NCBI GenBank assembly: GCA_041879415.1
Contig: CP090851.1
Span: 744,001 to 808,000 of the forward strand
Origin: Vibrio chagasii
GTDB taxonomy: Bacteria > Pseudomonadota > Gammaproteobacteria > Enterobacterales > Vibrionaceae
DNA: 64,000 nucleotides
Direction: 5' to 3'
Both the position numbers and the translations under genes were made by a program. Numbering within the stretch: the first letter of the stretch is position 1; each line of letters opens with the position of its first letter. Under the pieces are notes generated by a model. That model was not told the DNA's origin. It ran no database searches and saw only the letters and a program-made list of their open reading frames with translations. Positions 44,881-54,749 of this stretch are shown here, one piece after another.

Positions 44881-46959
44881 TTATACTCTTCCGTATTTTC
44901 TTAAATATTTCACGAACATACTACCGCTTAATCCGTGATCTGTTGTCTTCAATGTTTTTGATAAGTAATTTCCAACCCAAAAGACTGAACTTGTAAGATA
45001 CACAACGTTAATGATCTTAATAACGACAACTAACAAAAGCATTCCTGCTGCGTTAGAAGTTGCTAAAACTGTATAGCTACAAACTTGAATAATCGTAGAA
45101 ATCATTAGAACATTTCTTAGTAATGCTAAGATCGGAACATATGTTTTAGCACTTACAAGCATTATGAACTGAATTATTGTATTTGCGACTATCTCTATAG
45201 GTTTACCAATGAAATATACAGAAAGAGATTCGATAAGAAACCTTACAATAATATCTATAACAGCTATTACGATTGCACCAACAAAAAGACCTGCAACTAT
45301 ATAAACAAATATTTTTTCAAAATTAAGAACTAACATTGCTATGTTCGAAAAAACATTTAGCATTTCAAATACAATTGAAGAATTACTGTTTAACATTAGT
45401 TTTGCATAAACTTTGATAGAAGCTAGAACATTCATTAGCTCTGCGTAATTTTTATGTTGACTTAAACTATTGAAGTTTACTTTGTAATTTTTTTCACCTT
45501 TAGCATCTGTGTAGTTTCCGAATGCTAATTTATAATCACTCAAAAAATTGAAACTATCATTTATTGCAGAACGAGATAAGCTAGAACTATCAAATAGAAT
45601 TCTTATCTCCCCATTAATTTTAAAAAAGTAATCTTCAGCATTTAGAATAACCATATCGTCTAAACTTTTATCTTTAACCTTATAACCGTTATCAAGCATT
45701 TTAGTTTTACTTTCAGTTATACTAATCTTTGATAACTCATTAGTGATTAATGTTTGATACTGTTTTGAACGATCACCAGATGAAAAAAATCTTGTCGTCA
45801 GATCAATTATTGATAAAAGTTTGGTGTTAGATTCTATATCTTTAAGCTTTAAGCCTTGTTGTGATTCAGTTCCTATTAAAGCTGATGAAACCTTTTCAGC
45901 AGCTTCTATGTTTATTTTGTTGAACAGAGGGTAAATGTCTTCCATTGTTAAATCTGAGTCTAATGGTTTAACTGAACCATTTTTGTATTCTAAGCAAAAT
46001 GCTTCGTTACCTTCTTTGTCTGCTTCTAAAGAGGCTTTACAGGTCATCCCAACGTATTCATTAGTGAAAGCAACGGTTTGTTCGATACTTGCTTCAAAAG
46101 CCTTGTTTAGCGGTTGTAAATCAGCTTCAAGCTTATATCCACCACAATCTTGATAAAACACACCGAACTTTTGTGAACAATGGCGAATTGCTGAACTTAG
46201 TAAAGTTGTATTTCCCAGATCTTGATATGATTTTGAAGAATTATCTGTAACGAACTCATCAATACAAACTATCTCATCAACACTATTTAATTTATCAAAT
46301 TCATTCTTCAGTTTTTTAGTGTTATGATATGAAATTAATTCTTGTTTATAACTGATTGCACATAGTTGTGTATCAACAATGGCAGAATTAAAACTTAATA
46401 CTTTATCTTGTATCTGACTTTTAGAAGCGCTGATAGTTGTTTTTAAAACAGGATTAATCTTCTCTTTAATGTATACAAGTGAAGTGTACATATTTAACGG
46501 CATACTCCACAGTGAATCATTTATTAATCTATGTGAAGATTTTAAAGAAGATTCGGATGTAATGATTGATACAATAAATATAACGATGATTGATGTAAAA
46601 ACCGTCTTTGATTTATTCTGAGTCATTTCTTTAAACGACTCATTCGAAGTCGCTTTTACTAATGAATGTACAACCTTTACTATCAAAGCAATTGCAGCAA
46701 GACCTACAAAAAACATAATGGTCTTTTGAGTTTCGCTAAAATCGTCAGGAGTAGTTAACCTTCTAAGTAAGTTTCCTTGTTTTGTGTCTTTTGATAATTC
46801 CTCAGTTACACAATCATTTGTTTGTTTTCTGATCTCGCTTATTCTATTACTATCTATATGACATTCATCATATGTTTTGTCAGGACTTGGAGAATCAGCG
46901 AAACTAAACATTGAGAATAATGTAAGAAGTATCGTAATTGTTGTTAGTAGCTTTTTCAT
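44881..46959 (-). CDS. Large polytopic membrane protein, DotA/VirB6-like topology (1)
   Basis: A 692-residue protein. Signal peptide (MKKLLTTITILLTLFSMFSF), then membrane helices at ~75-95 and ~122-138, a large periplasmic domain (~140-515) with several Cys, and a cluster of about five helices (~518-680) with the VYIVAGLFVGAIVIAVIDII segment. This layout - few N-terminal helices, large periplasmic domain, C-terminal helix cluster - is that of DotA/TraY and extended VirB6 proteins of type IV secretion systems. Similarity is of topology, not of a recognised motif. The second large protein at 47648-50947 has the same plan. Confidence 0.5.
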   Translation of the reverse strand: MKKLLTTITILLTLFSMFSFADSPSPDKTYDECHIDSNRISEIRKQTNDCVTEELSKDTKQGNLLRRLTTPDDFSETQKTIMFFVGLAAIALIVKVVHSLVKATSNESFKEMTQNKSKTVFTSIIVIFIVSIITSESSLKSSHRLINDSLWSMPLNMYTSLVYIKEKINPVLKTTISASKSQIQDKVLSFNSAIVDTQLCAISYKQELISYHNTKKLKNEFDKLNSVDEIVCIDEFVTDNSSKSYQDLGNTTLLSSAIRHCSQKFGVFYQDCGGYKLEADLQPLNKAFEASIEQTVAFTNEYVGMTCKASLEADKEGNEAFCLEYKNGSVKPLDSDLTMEDIYPLFNKINIEAAEKVSSALIGTESQQGLKLKDIESNTKLLSIIDLTTRFFSSGDRSKQYQTLITNELSKISITESKTKMLDNGYKVKDKSLDDMVILNAEDYFFKINGEIRILFDSSSLSRSAINDSFNFLSDYKLAFGNYTDAKGEKNYKVNFNSLSQHKNYAELMNVLASIKVYAKLMLNSNSSIVFEMLNVFSNIAMLVLNFEKIFVYIVAGLFVGAIVIAVIDIIVRFLIESLSVYFIGKPIEIVANTIIQFIMLVSAKTYVPILALLRNVLMISTIIQVCSYTVLATSNAAGMLLLVVVIKIINVVYLTSSVFWVGNYLSKTLKTTDHGLSGSMFVKYLRKYGRV

Positions 46960-47307
46960 AATAGATAGTTCCTTGTCGTGTATAATGTATGTTTATCACA
47001 CAATGGAAATTATTCAATTAATCAAAGAACGGTATGTTAGAAAGTGGGTAGATTTAGGCAATATTTTAATGCTAATTTTTTGGTAGGTGTAAAAAAGTTT
47101 TGAGGATTTTTTGGTTAAGTAGTATTAACAATATATTGTAAACATTAAGTTCTACAAAAATAATATTTTTGTTCCTCCACTTTCTTATTAAAAGACTACG
47201 CATATTTAACAAGAAAATGCGAGGTTCAGTGTATGAGATTTAGAATGGTTATTAAAATGGAATATTGATTTAGTTACAAAAGACCAATAAAAAAGAACTA
47301 TTAAGGT
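46960..47307. other. Intergenic region, 348 bases
   Basis: AT-rich DNA upstream of the large minus-strand membrane protein gene; it must hold that gene's promoter and the end of the preceding small gene's transcript. I see no gene or strong hairpin in it. Confidence 0.3.
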
Positions 47308-47571
47308 CTAATTTTTTAAGTGAGGTGAAACAAAGTCTATCAAGTTTCTCAACATCTTTTCGTTCATAATCCAGAGAGGAAGATCTTCTTTAACTTCTAG
47401 CTTTAACCATATGTTAGATTTAAAAAATAGTCCTGTTTCTTGGATTGAATAGCAAAAGGCAGGTTCACCGCAATCATCATCTAATGGATAAAAAGAAATA
47501 GTATCTTCATCAACAATTATATCTACATTTCTTCTATGTGCAAAATTGTAAGTTGTTTTTGAAATTTTCAT
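47308..47571 (-). CDS. Small acidic protein, unknown
   Basis: An 87-residue soluble protein (for example DIIVDEDTISFYPLDDDCGE and WLKLEVKEDLPLWIMNEKML). No family is recognised. GGA 7 bases before the ATG is a weak ribosome-binding site. The ATG follows directly after the T-run of a hairpin that would end the upstream large gene's transcript, so this gene is probably read at low level or by translational coupling. It lies between two large T4SS-like membrane protein genes. Confidence 0.5.
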   Translation of the reverse strand: MKISKTTYNFAHRRNVDIIVDEDTISFYPLDDDCGEPAFCYSIQETGLFFKSNIWLKLEVKEDLPLWIMNEKMLRNLIDFVSPHLKN

Positions 47572-47577
47572 AAAAAA

Positions 47578-47618
47578 TCCAGATAAGACAATTAGTTTAT
47601 GTAATTATGTTATCTGGA
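47578..47618 (-). terminator. Terminator abutting the next start codon
   Basis: TCCAGATAA and TTATCTGGA form a 9-bp stem with a 23-base loop that can pair further; on the minus strand ATTTTTT follows and then the ATG of the small gene. It lies between the 1099-residue protein gene and the small acidic protein gene. Confidence 0.55.
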
Positions 47619-47647
47619 CCTTTATCTTATTACAATGTTTTAGTTAA

Positions 47648-50600
47648 CTATTCTTCATTGTTTCTATCACTAAATTTATAGTGATCTTTCAGAGCATCTT
47701 TTGTTCTTTCTTCACCTGTTCTGTTTATTGTCGTTTTAGTTTTTGTTTTATGATATTCATCAACATCATCTTTCCATTTGTCTAACTTGCCTTTACCAGT
47801 TTCAGTGTCAGTTTTTGATTCTTTCTTCTTATCTTCTGTCTTTTCCTTTGTTTTATCTGAAGATTTATTAGACTTTGAATCTAACTTATCTTTGATGTCA
47901 TCGGTTTTATTAGTTTTCTCACCGCCTACATTCTTAGGTTTTGGTGAATCAGGAGAACGGTTACTACCATTACCATTTTTCTTCTTAGGCTCTTTAAGCT
48001 CATTCATATGTTCGTCAGTTGTTCGCTGCATTGATGAAAGCTTACCTGCTGCGAAAGAACCTACCGCTATGAACGCTCCTGGTCCGAACGATGAAGAGTT
48101 GAAACTAACGACCTTTGCACCAAACAGCTCTACGATACCGTTGTAAATCTTTAGAAATATATCTTTAAACGTTGCTAGTATTAGCCAACCTACTACTGCA
48201 CAAAGCACGAAGAACAACGTAATTGCTGAGAAAGCTGAAAACTGATAATCGCTGTATAGAATATCAAATACGCTGCCGCCAATGTTTGAAGAACTTAGAA
48301 TAGACATTACAAAATAGAGCGACACTAGGACAGCGCACAAACCAACTACGATACTTTTAAAAGCAGTAACGGTCATTTGTAGTGAAATGAAATCATTCCA
48401 ACAGCGTGCTTTGTCTTGTTCATCAGCTAATATGTATTGAATCAATTTGTATGGCACTTCAAAGCAGAAAATGAATATTGCGAAAAGAAAACTCGTTATA
48501 CAGATAAGAACAGAAACGAATAGCAAGCCAATATCTCCCAAAGTCGGCAATTTGTCGATAGCGAACAAGACTACAGCCGTTGCTAAGTAGGTTGATGATA
48601 GAGGTTTAACAAATGTATCAGAAACAGAATCTAATGCGCCTACACCTGCACAGCCTACAGCAGTAAAAGGGTTGGATTTTCCGAAAGTCACACCGCCATT
48701 TTTTCCACCTGCATTACATATACCATTTGCTGAACTTGAAATAAGATCAGTAAGTCCCAAATTGACACCTGTCTCGTAAGCTTGAGTTAAATTTGCAGCG
48801 TTCAAGATTAATAAGTTTGCAGCACATTCACCATCTTTCATTATCGGACATTCTGCTTTCAATGCTTTTGAAAAAGAACTCTCTTTATTCTCTTTTAACA
48901 ACGCTGCATTTTCGACAAATGATGTAGCAGGGTAAATAAAAAACTCCGACAAGTCGTATTTGTTAAGCGACTTCTGTTCAATTTGAGTTTCCGCATTTTT
49001 CGGATACTTTAGAAAATTATAGAAGTAATCTGGTTGAGTAACATCAAAGCTGATTAATCTTGTTTCAATCGTCAAGGTATCTTGAACTGCTTTCAATGAA
49101 GTATGAAGCTTATGATTTAATTCAGCAGTAATTGTATAGGTACTCAAAGAATCTTGTAAACTTCCTGACATTTTGTTTAATGCGTCTAATGCTAATTCGC
49201 TGATAAGTTCATCGTTACTAACTATTAATTTGTTCGCTGCTTCTTGTCTCGCAGAAAAGAAAATGTTTAATGCAAGAAACCTATCTTTTATAACCTCTGT
49301 TAAAACATCAATTGATTCGAATTCACCACCTGCTTGAATAGTATTGTCTGACATAAAACGATAACAATGTGTGCTAAATTTAAAGAATCCAGTTCTTCTT
49401 AATTTTGTGTCATTATCCATTTGATTGAAGTGAGTAGCGTATTTTTTTCTAAGCTCATATTCTTTTTCGCTACCCATTGTTTTTGCACATTCTAACTCAA
49501 GCGCAAGTTCCATCGTTTTAGTTACATATTCATCAATGTATGTGCTTCCAATAATTGTTTTATCATCAATCATCGAATCGTCTTCACCGTCCATATTGTA
49601 TAACTCAGCATAGTTATACACGAATGATTTAATACCTGAAAAAGCAACCGAAGCGAATGTATCTAAACCTTCAATTTGTTTGTAATCGAATATGTTACCC
49701 ATCTTAGATTGATTTATTCGAACTAGATTTTTATAAGAAGGAGTATCTTCAAGAACCAGATTTGTTTCTCTAACTTCTAATGCTGCTTGTTCTGCAAGCA
49801 AAAGATTAGTTTGTATAGTGCTTGAATTCAGTGAAGCCAAGTCTTCAGTTTTCTCTAGTTCTAATAGTAACTCTCCAATTTGTTTGTTGAATGAAGAGCG
49901 CATACTGTCTAAAACGGTTTCGTCAGTTGCGAGATAATGTGGGTAGTTATTTTTTATAAAGTTTTTAACTACATTATGAACATTACTTATTACGCTAAGA
50001 CCTACAGCTTGTCTTCCAAAATGATCCTTGTGACAGTTGTACTTTGATGAGTCTGTTGCGCCTGAAACATAATCAGCCCTGTTAGTGATTTTAGTGAAGT
50101 TAAAGTTACTGAAAAGCAAACTAATTTCATCATCTGGTACAACAAAACTTGTTTCACTACATACATTCCAATAATCGAAAAACTCTTCTATTGTCGGATC
50201 TGAAATATCCATTCCGACTGTTAAAATTGGTTTGTCAATTTCTATATGCTGTCCCCAAAGATCAGAAAACTCTTCATTCTTTGTTACAACATTTATCAAG
50301 TTGATGAAGTTGATTCCAGTTGTAATATCTAAATTGCTTTGTTTCAAAGCAGGAATAACCAAAGAAGTATCTGTGTTCTTAATGTTTTTTATTGTGTCGT
50401 GATCACCACCGTTATAGATGATGAAGTTTGAGGAAGCTACAAAATAGGTTGCACCATAAAAATACAAATCTTTATGATGAATTATTCCGAAAAAAATACA
50501 ACCCGAAATCAAAGCTGCAATGATAGACTTTGCTGTTGAATATTTTTTAACGACTCCGATAATAATAAGTGCAAGAAGAAATAAAATGAAAGCAGGGTAT

Positions 50601-50947
50601 GCTAAAAAACTATATGTCTCGATAACTTCACTAAGACCAACTGAATCTTTCATTTGCTCTTTTAACCAATCAGGGTTTTCACCTAGATCTCTAAGAAACT
50701 CTTTATGTTTTTCAATAGTCTTTTTATCAACAATCAATTCTAAAGAAGCTGCGTGTCTTTGATCTTTTTGGTGCAAGAACATACCACACGCTTTATAGCT
50801 TTGTGGAGAATTGAAATCCGCTTCGTTGAAATTATTTATTTTTGAAGAAACAAATTTTCCTTCTATACATTCTTCATCATCAGCATAGCTAGTGCTGAAC
50901 GACAGTATATTGAATAGAATCATTATCATTATTAAATATTTTTTCAT
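47648..50947 (-). CDS. Large polytopic membrane protein, DotA/TraY-like topology (2)
   Basis: A 1099-residue protein. Signal peptide (to about SYA, residue 22), two membrane helices at ~110-133 and ~138-156, a periplasmic domain of about 600 residues with scattered Cys, and a C-terminal helix cluster at ~770-950. After ~residue 985 a long cytoplasmic tail is Lys/Asp/Ser/Thr-rich low complexity (KDKLDSKSNKSSDKTKEKTE). DotA of Legionella and TraY of IncI plasmids have comparable length and order. With the 692-residue neighbour it suggests that the element encodes part of a conjugation-type secretion system, the rest of which is not in this window. Confidence 0.5.
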   Translation of the reverse strand: MKKYLIMIMILFNILSFSTSYADDEECIEGKFVSSKINNFNEADFNSPQSYKACGMFLHQKDQRHAASLELIVDKKTIEKHKEFLRDLGENPDWLKEQMKDSVGLSEVIETYSFLAYPAFILFLLALIIIGVVKKYSTAKSIIAALISGCIFFGIIHHKDLYFYGATYFVASSNFIIYNGGDHDTIKNIKNTDTSLVIPALKQSNLDITTGINFINLINVVTKNEEFSDLWGQHIEIDKPILTVGMDISDPTIEEFFDYWNVCSETSFVVPDDEISLLFSNFNFTKITNRADYVSGATDSSKYNCHKDHFGRQAVGLSVISNVHNVVKNFIKNNYPHYLATDETVLDSMRSSFNKQIGELLLELEKTEDLASLNSSTIQTNLLLAEQAALEVRETNLVLEDTPSYKNLVRINQSKMGNIFDYKQIEGLDTFASVAFSGIKSFVYNYAELYNMDGEDDSMIDDKTIIGSTYIDEYVTKTMELALELECAKTMGSEKEYELRKKYATHFNQMDNDTKLRRTGFFKFSTHCYRFMSDNTIQAGGEFESIDVLTEVIKDRFLALNIFFSARQEAANKLIVSNDELISELALDALNKMSGSLQDSLSTYTITAELNHKLHTSLKAVQDTLTIETRLISFDVTQPDYFYNFLKYPKNAETQIEQKSLNKYDLSEFFIYPATSFVENAALLKENKESSFSKALKAECPIMKDGECAANLLILNAANLTQAYETGVNLGLTDLISSSANGICNAGGKNGGVTFGKSNPFTAVGCAGVGALDSVSDTFVKPLSSTYLATAVVLFAIDKLPTLGDIGLLFVSVLICITSFLFAIFIFCFEVPYKLIQYILADEQDKARCWNDFISLQMTVTAFKSIVVGLCAVLVSLYFVMSILSSSNIGGSVFDILYSDYQFSAFSAITLFFVLCAVVGWLILATFKDIFLKIYNGIVELFGAKVVSFNSSSFGPGAFIAVGSFAAGKLSSMQRTTDEHMNELKEPKKKNGNGSNRSPDSPKPKNVGGEKTNKTDDIKDKLDSKSNKSSDKTKEKTEDKKKESKTDTETGKGKLDKWKDDVDEYHKTKTKTTINRTGEERTKDALKDHYKFSDRNNEE

Positions 50948-51579
50948 ATAAACCTCTTATGTATTTTGCAATAACACTCTTTAAATAATTTCGAGGTTTA
51001 TAATTAACTTCAATCAGATAATTCTAAAAATATTAATATTAAACACATCAGTAAAATATTTTCGGCTTGCCGACTATCTTCCTCGTTTATATTTAAATTG
51101 TATTCACTTATTTATCTAATATCTCACATATCAAAATACTTGCAAGGCAAGAAATCTAACATTAAATATTAAAACGCTATATCTAAAAGAAATAAAATAA
51201 AAGTAGTCATAACAAAAGTTCAAAACAACGAAAATAAATTTTCAAAAAATCAGAAAAACGCCAAAAAAAACTGGACAACCACAAGCCTAAAATTCATTGC
51301 AAGACAAGGGTTCACACTCAACAATAAATTGTAGTGAGCGCAGAACTCATTAAATTATAGCTATGTATAATTTACTCCCTAGCGGTCGGTTTGAAGAAAG
51401 TTTTGTTTGTTCTATTGATTAATATTTTAATAATGATTTATTAATAGGTAAGAAGAATGAGTAAGTTATTAAGAGTTGAAATCATATGAAGGTGTTTATT
51501 CATTCTAGATTATAGCCTGTATGTTTGAATGTGATTCAAACATTACGGTAGTAGTAATTAAAAAATGGAGATTAATATT
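50948..51579. other. Divergent intergenic region, 632 bases
   Basis: AT-rich DNA between the large minus-strand membrane protein gene and the plus-strand genes. Small inverted repeats occur (CTTGC-AAG-GCAAG at 51139-51151, ATTAC/GTAAT at 51542-51557). It must carry promoters for both directions and is long enough for a transfer origin, but I see no recognisable nic site. Confidence 0.3.
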
Positions 51580-52128
51580 ATGGAAAATAATCATAACGAA
51601 CAACAGCAAAATGAAATAACACATACAGTTATAAAAGATGAAGAGCAAGTAGTGAAATGTCCGACCCTAAAGGAAGTTGAAAAAGGCTATGAAGTAATTA
51701 AAGTCGATACAGAATTCTCTGAGAAAGATCTTGAATGGTTAGAAAAAACTATTGCGCCATATCAAATATCACTTGCAACCTTAGACGATAAAAACGCACA
51801 TCTAATGATAGACAATGTTGAGTTAATTTTAAAAGTACAGAAACCGACTTTATATAAGCCATTCAAAAGTTTTAGAGAGAGCTATCAAGGTGCAAGTAAT
51901 ACAATCCTTCAAGATTTTTTAAGTTATTGCAAAGAGACACTTAGTAACGCAGTTAATGAAGGTTTGAAGGTGAGTCTTCACAAACAAAACGCATTGCTTG
52001 AACAAACACGAAAAGCAGCGCTTCATAAGCAATACACCAAAGAAGATTTAATGTTGAATGCAATTATCGACAAAATGTCTCAACGTAGAATAAGACAGTT
52101 GATCAATGAGCTTACAGCAAAGAAGTAA
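51580..52128 (+). CDS. Acidic helical protein, unknown
   Basis: A 182-residue protein. The ATG at 51580 has GGAG 9 bases upstream; another ATG at 51565 is part of the same frame but lacks one. The N-terminus is polar (NNHNEQQQNEIT), the rest helical (DFLSYCKETLSNAVNEGLKV and the basic QRRIRQLINELTAKK end). No family recognised. It is 14 bases before the next plus-strand gene, so the two are co-transcribed; a role in element maintenance or transfer is possible. Confidence 0.55.
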   Translation: MENNHNEQQQNEITHTVIKDEEQVVKCPTLKEVEKGYEVIKVDTEFSEKDLEWLEKTIAPYQISLATLDDKNAHLMIDNVELILKVQKPTLYKPFKSFRESYQGASNTILQDFLSYCKETLSNAVNEGLKVSLHKQNALLEQTRKAALHKQYTKEDLMLNAIIDKMSQRRIRQLINELTAKK

Positions 52129-52142
52129 AGTGAGGTGTTAAG

Positions 52143-53243
52143 ATGAAAACAGAGAGGGTTTACTACTACTCATCAAACAGATTTGAAACACTAGTCAAAG
52201 AGCTTTTGAGAACGTTGAAAATTTCTAATAAGAGCCGTCTGTTTGACGGTCTTATCAAAGGAAAAGAGTTTGTTTTGAAACGTGATGATGTAATTCTTTT
52301 TAGTCGTCTTTTCCCTAGTTTAGAAGCTCAAGTACACGATATTGATTCACGCTTCATTTCAAGAACACCACAGAACCAATTAGACACTTCTAATCCTTAT
52401 TCAGAGTATGAGTTTGAAACTTTACAAGAGCTTATAAATCACATTCATATAGTTGATATAGAGTCAGTATCGAATGATGAAAAGTCAAATCTTAGATTTA
52501 CTGAAACAGGTGATTTTGGAGTGACAATTTACTCACCACATTTCTGTGAGTGCTATTTAAGAATATTACAAGAAACGATAGTTGTTTTCGACACTGAAAT
52601 CTCAATTGCTAACAAAGTTGAATTAGACGAAAGTTCAAAATTCTTCAATAAAATAAATAAGTTCATTGGTAGTTTAAATGACCATAATTCAGCTCAGAGA
52701 GGTTTGAAAGCATCAGGATTGAAAAGACGTAATATGTCTCTTTATACAAGTAAAGAGTTTAAAAGAAAATCAAATGAGTTTAAAGAGTTAACAACTGAAG
52801 AACTTGAAGCATTTAATATCAATAATAATGAAATCATATTTGCATTAATGAAAGCATCCAGTGAACTTGATAACGTCACAAAAGGAAAGAAAACTGCAAT
52901 TTATTTTCGCAATAAAATTGCAAAACTCATAATAGAAGCGTCAGATACATCAAGGATAACAACAAGAACTGATGTAGACTTTATGATGTCTTTAATTAAA
53001 GATATGAATGTCGTTCATTATAAAGTAAATTCCGATTCGAAAAAATATATAAGTCACTTCAAAAGAAATATGGATGATCTGAACGTTGCAATAAAGAACT
53101 ATCACGAACTAGCAAAAAGCGAAAAGGCTACTTCTGAAGAATTATATAAAAGAGCAGAGATTGTTAAACAACAACTTAGACGCACAGCAATAAATAATTT
53201 CAACTTGATAAAAGAATTCAATAGCAATACATCAGATAAATAG
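52143..53243 (+). CDS. Basic helical protein, unknown
   Basis: A 366-residue, Lys- and Arg-rich protein with GAGGTG just upstream of the ATG. It has an N-terminal segment YYYSSNRFETLVKELLRTLK, a middle of mixed structure and a long helical C-terminal half (KYISHFKRNMDDLNVAIKNY). No catalytic signature is visible; it lacks the His triad of MOB relaxases. As second gene after 51580-52128 on a mobile element, it could be a DNA-binding accessory protein for transfer or partition; that is a guess. Confidence 0.55.
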   Translation: MKTERVYYYSSNRFETLVKELLRTLKISNKSRLFDGLIKGKEFVLKRDDVILFSRLFPSLEAQVHDIDSRFISRTPQNQLDTSNPYSEYEFETLQELINHIHIVDIESVSNDEKSNLRFTETGDFGVTIYSPHFCECYLRILQETIVVFDTEISIANKVELDESSKFFNKINKFIGSLNDHNSAQRGLKASGLKRRNMSLYTSKEFKRKSNEFKELTTEELEAFNINNNEIIFALMKASSELDNVTKGKKTAIYFRNKIAKLIIEASDTSRITTRTDVDFMMSLIKDMNVVHYKVNSDSKKYISHFKRNMDDLNVAIKNYHELAKSEKATSEELYKRAEIVKQQLRRTAINNFNLIKEFNSNTSDK

Positions 53244-53309
53244 TTACTTTAAGAATCATAACTTTTAGTGTATTATATAATCAATAATGAAAACTTGTAA
53301 GGCTTAAAG

Positions 53310-53735
53310 ATGAAACTCGAAAACATTAAAGATTTGTTCTACGTCTATTTGGTAAATCCTCAAACTGACAAAGTTGAAAAAGTGTCAGATTATTTAAATA
53401 TTAATGGCGCAAACAAGTTAACTGAAAAACATTATAATAAACTTGTAGATCTTGATGTGTTCGAATTGAACAAATCAGAATTTTTCTTTACTAAGTTAAG
53501 TCCTTCAGGCACTAACTCACATCTACCGCTTGCAGAGCTAGACGTTCAGCAAGTGAAAAGATTTTTTGAATTACCATTCATTACTGATCTGTATGGTGAT
53601 CCAAATTATCTAATGATGTTGTTTGAAGAGGGTGCAACACACATTCCAGTCAGTGTCATTAATGACAAAGTTCTTGAAGAGCTTGCAATTCAGCTTGTTG
53701 AAGATGAAATCGCAGCAGAGCATAACCAAAAATAA
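53310..53735 (+). CDS. Small acidic protein, unknown
   Basis: A 141-residue soluble, acidic protein (DLFYVYLVNPQTDKVEKVSD; ending QLVEDEIAAEHNQK). AAGGC about 8 bases before the ATG. No family recognised. A clear terminator follows, so it ends the plus-strand unit that starts at 51580. Confidence 0.5.
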   Translation: MKLENIKDLFYVYLVNPQTDKVEKVSDYLNINGANKLTEKHYNKLVDLDVFELNKSEFFFTKLSPSGTNSHLPLAELDVQQVKRFFELPFITDLYGDPNYLMMLFEEGATHIPVSVINDKVLEELAIQLVEDEIAAEHNQK

Positions 53736-53751
53736 TACTATCTGAATCAAT

Positions 53752-53775
53752 AGCACTGTTTCCCAACACAGTGCT
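53752..53775. terminator. Terminator between convergent genes
   Basis: AGCACTGT and ACAGTGCT form an 8-bp stem with an 8-base loop, followed by TTTTTA on the plus strand. Confidence 0.75.
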
Positions 53776-53790
53776 TTTTAAACCGTTTTT

Positions 53791-54363
53791 TTAAGAAACA
53801 GGATGAAGCAAATAATGATAGTTGTTCAATTCTTCATTCACTTGGTGCGCTTCATATTTGAAGTAAAGCTGTTCATCTAGGCACTTTGTGAACTCACCAA
53901 GTTCTACTGTATGAATAAACAGTGATATAGGTGCAACTTGTCTATTCTCATCATCAAAGCAATTGTCTATGTGTGCTCGATCTAGATAAACAACGTCAGG
54001 CTGTTGAGTCGGAGTTTCTTCAATGAGCATTGTTTCAAGCCCAGACTTTTCAAAGGTCTCTAAGACGCTGTAGAGCTTTTCTACATCGTTCTTTGCTATG
54101 ACCGTTTTGTATTGGCTCAAAATGCTGTCTAAGTGCTTCTCGATAGAACCAAACTTATTCTTCATTAAACAGATCGTCTTGATTTTCTTCTTAATCAAGC
54201 CATAGCGAGGTTGTTTAAGTTTAGGTTTGAGAAAGTCGATGATGATCTTGTTTCGCTTATCTTCTTTGACAAAGCTTGTAGAAGCATTCACTTGAAAGTA
54301 AAGGTGAAGCAGGGTGTTCTCAAAAGTGTTTTGTATGAGTTTATGATACGACTTGTCAGACAT
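53791..54363 (-). CDS. Unknown soluble protein
   Basis: A 190-residue protein from the ATG at 54363. A GTG start at 54405 would add 14 residues but comes directly after the T-run of a terminator and has no ribosome-binding site; neither start is strong. The N-terminal half is basic (FLKPKLKQPRYGLIKKKIKT), the C-terminal half acidic (LDRAHIDNCFDDENRQVAPI). No family recognised. It forms a unit separate from the operon upstream on the same strand. Confidence 0.5.
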   Translation of the reverse strand: MSDKSYHKLIQNTFENTLLHLYFQVNASTSFVKEDKRNKIIIDFLKPKLKQPRYGLIKKKIKTICLMKNKFGSIEKHLDSILSQYKTVIAKNDVEKLYSVLETFEKSGLETMLIEETPTQQPDVVYLDRAHIDNCFDDENRQVAPISLFIHTVELGEFTKCLDEQLYFKYEAHQVNEELNNYHYLLHPVS

Positions 54364-54410
54364 TAAGTGATGTTGGTTACTTGAAAGATGGACGAATTTT
54401 AACACATTAA

Positions 54411-54438
54411 AAAAGCCCTACAAAATGTGCAGGGCTTT
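54411..54438 (-). terminator. Terminator ending the 58.4-54.5 kb minus-strand operon
   Basis: AAAGCCCT and AGGGCTTT pair; on the minus strand the stem is followed by TTTTTTAATG. It lies downstream of the Cys-rich small protein gene, the last gene of the operon. Confidence 0.75.
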
Positions 54439-54497
54439 ACCAGATAACTTTTAACCGTTTCATTTTCTCATTCCAACGTTAAGAAACATAATGGTGA

Positions 54498-54749
54498 TTA
54501 AGATTTTTTTGTTAACCTTCTTTTCTGGTCAAGTTCTTCATCACGAAGATAGTAGATCTCACCAAAGAAAGGGCTGTAGCTCCACTCACTGTTACACTCA
54601 CTGTTACACTTGCTGCAACAGTGGTGATAGTAGAACTCCATTACGTATTCGGTATCTACTCGCTTTGTCGTGAAATCTTCACTGGCACAATAGAAGCACT
54701 TACCATCGTCATTTTCGACTTCTAGTGTCACTCCTGGTCTATGCTGCAT
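54498..54749 (-). CDS. Cys-rich small protein (possible zinc finger)
   Basis: An 83-residue protein starting 11 bases inside the end of the GNAT gene, so it is translationally coupled to it. It has CFYCAS, then HHCCSKCNSECN: seven Cys and two His that can bind one or two zinc ions. The C-terminal end is basic. No family is recognised; such small zinc-ribbon proteins on mobile elements are often DNA- or protein-binding accessories. An ATG 7 codons upstream is possible. Confidence 0.5.
   Translation of the reverse strand: MQHRPGVTLEVENDDGKCFYCASEDFTTKRVDTEYVMEFYYHHCCSKCNSECNSEWSYSPFFGEIYYLRDEELDQKRRLTKKS

Noticed and set aside
52143..53243. MOB-type relaxase
   Set aside because: No Tyr plus His-triad arrangement could be found in the sequence.
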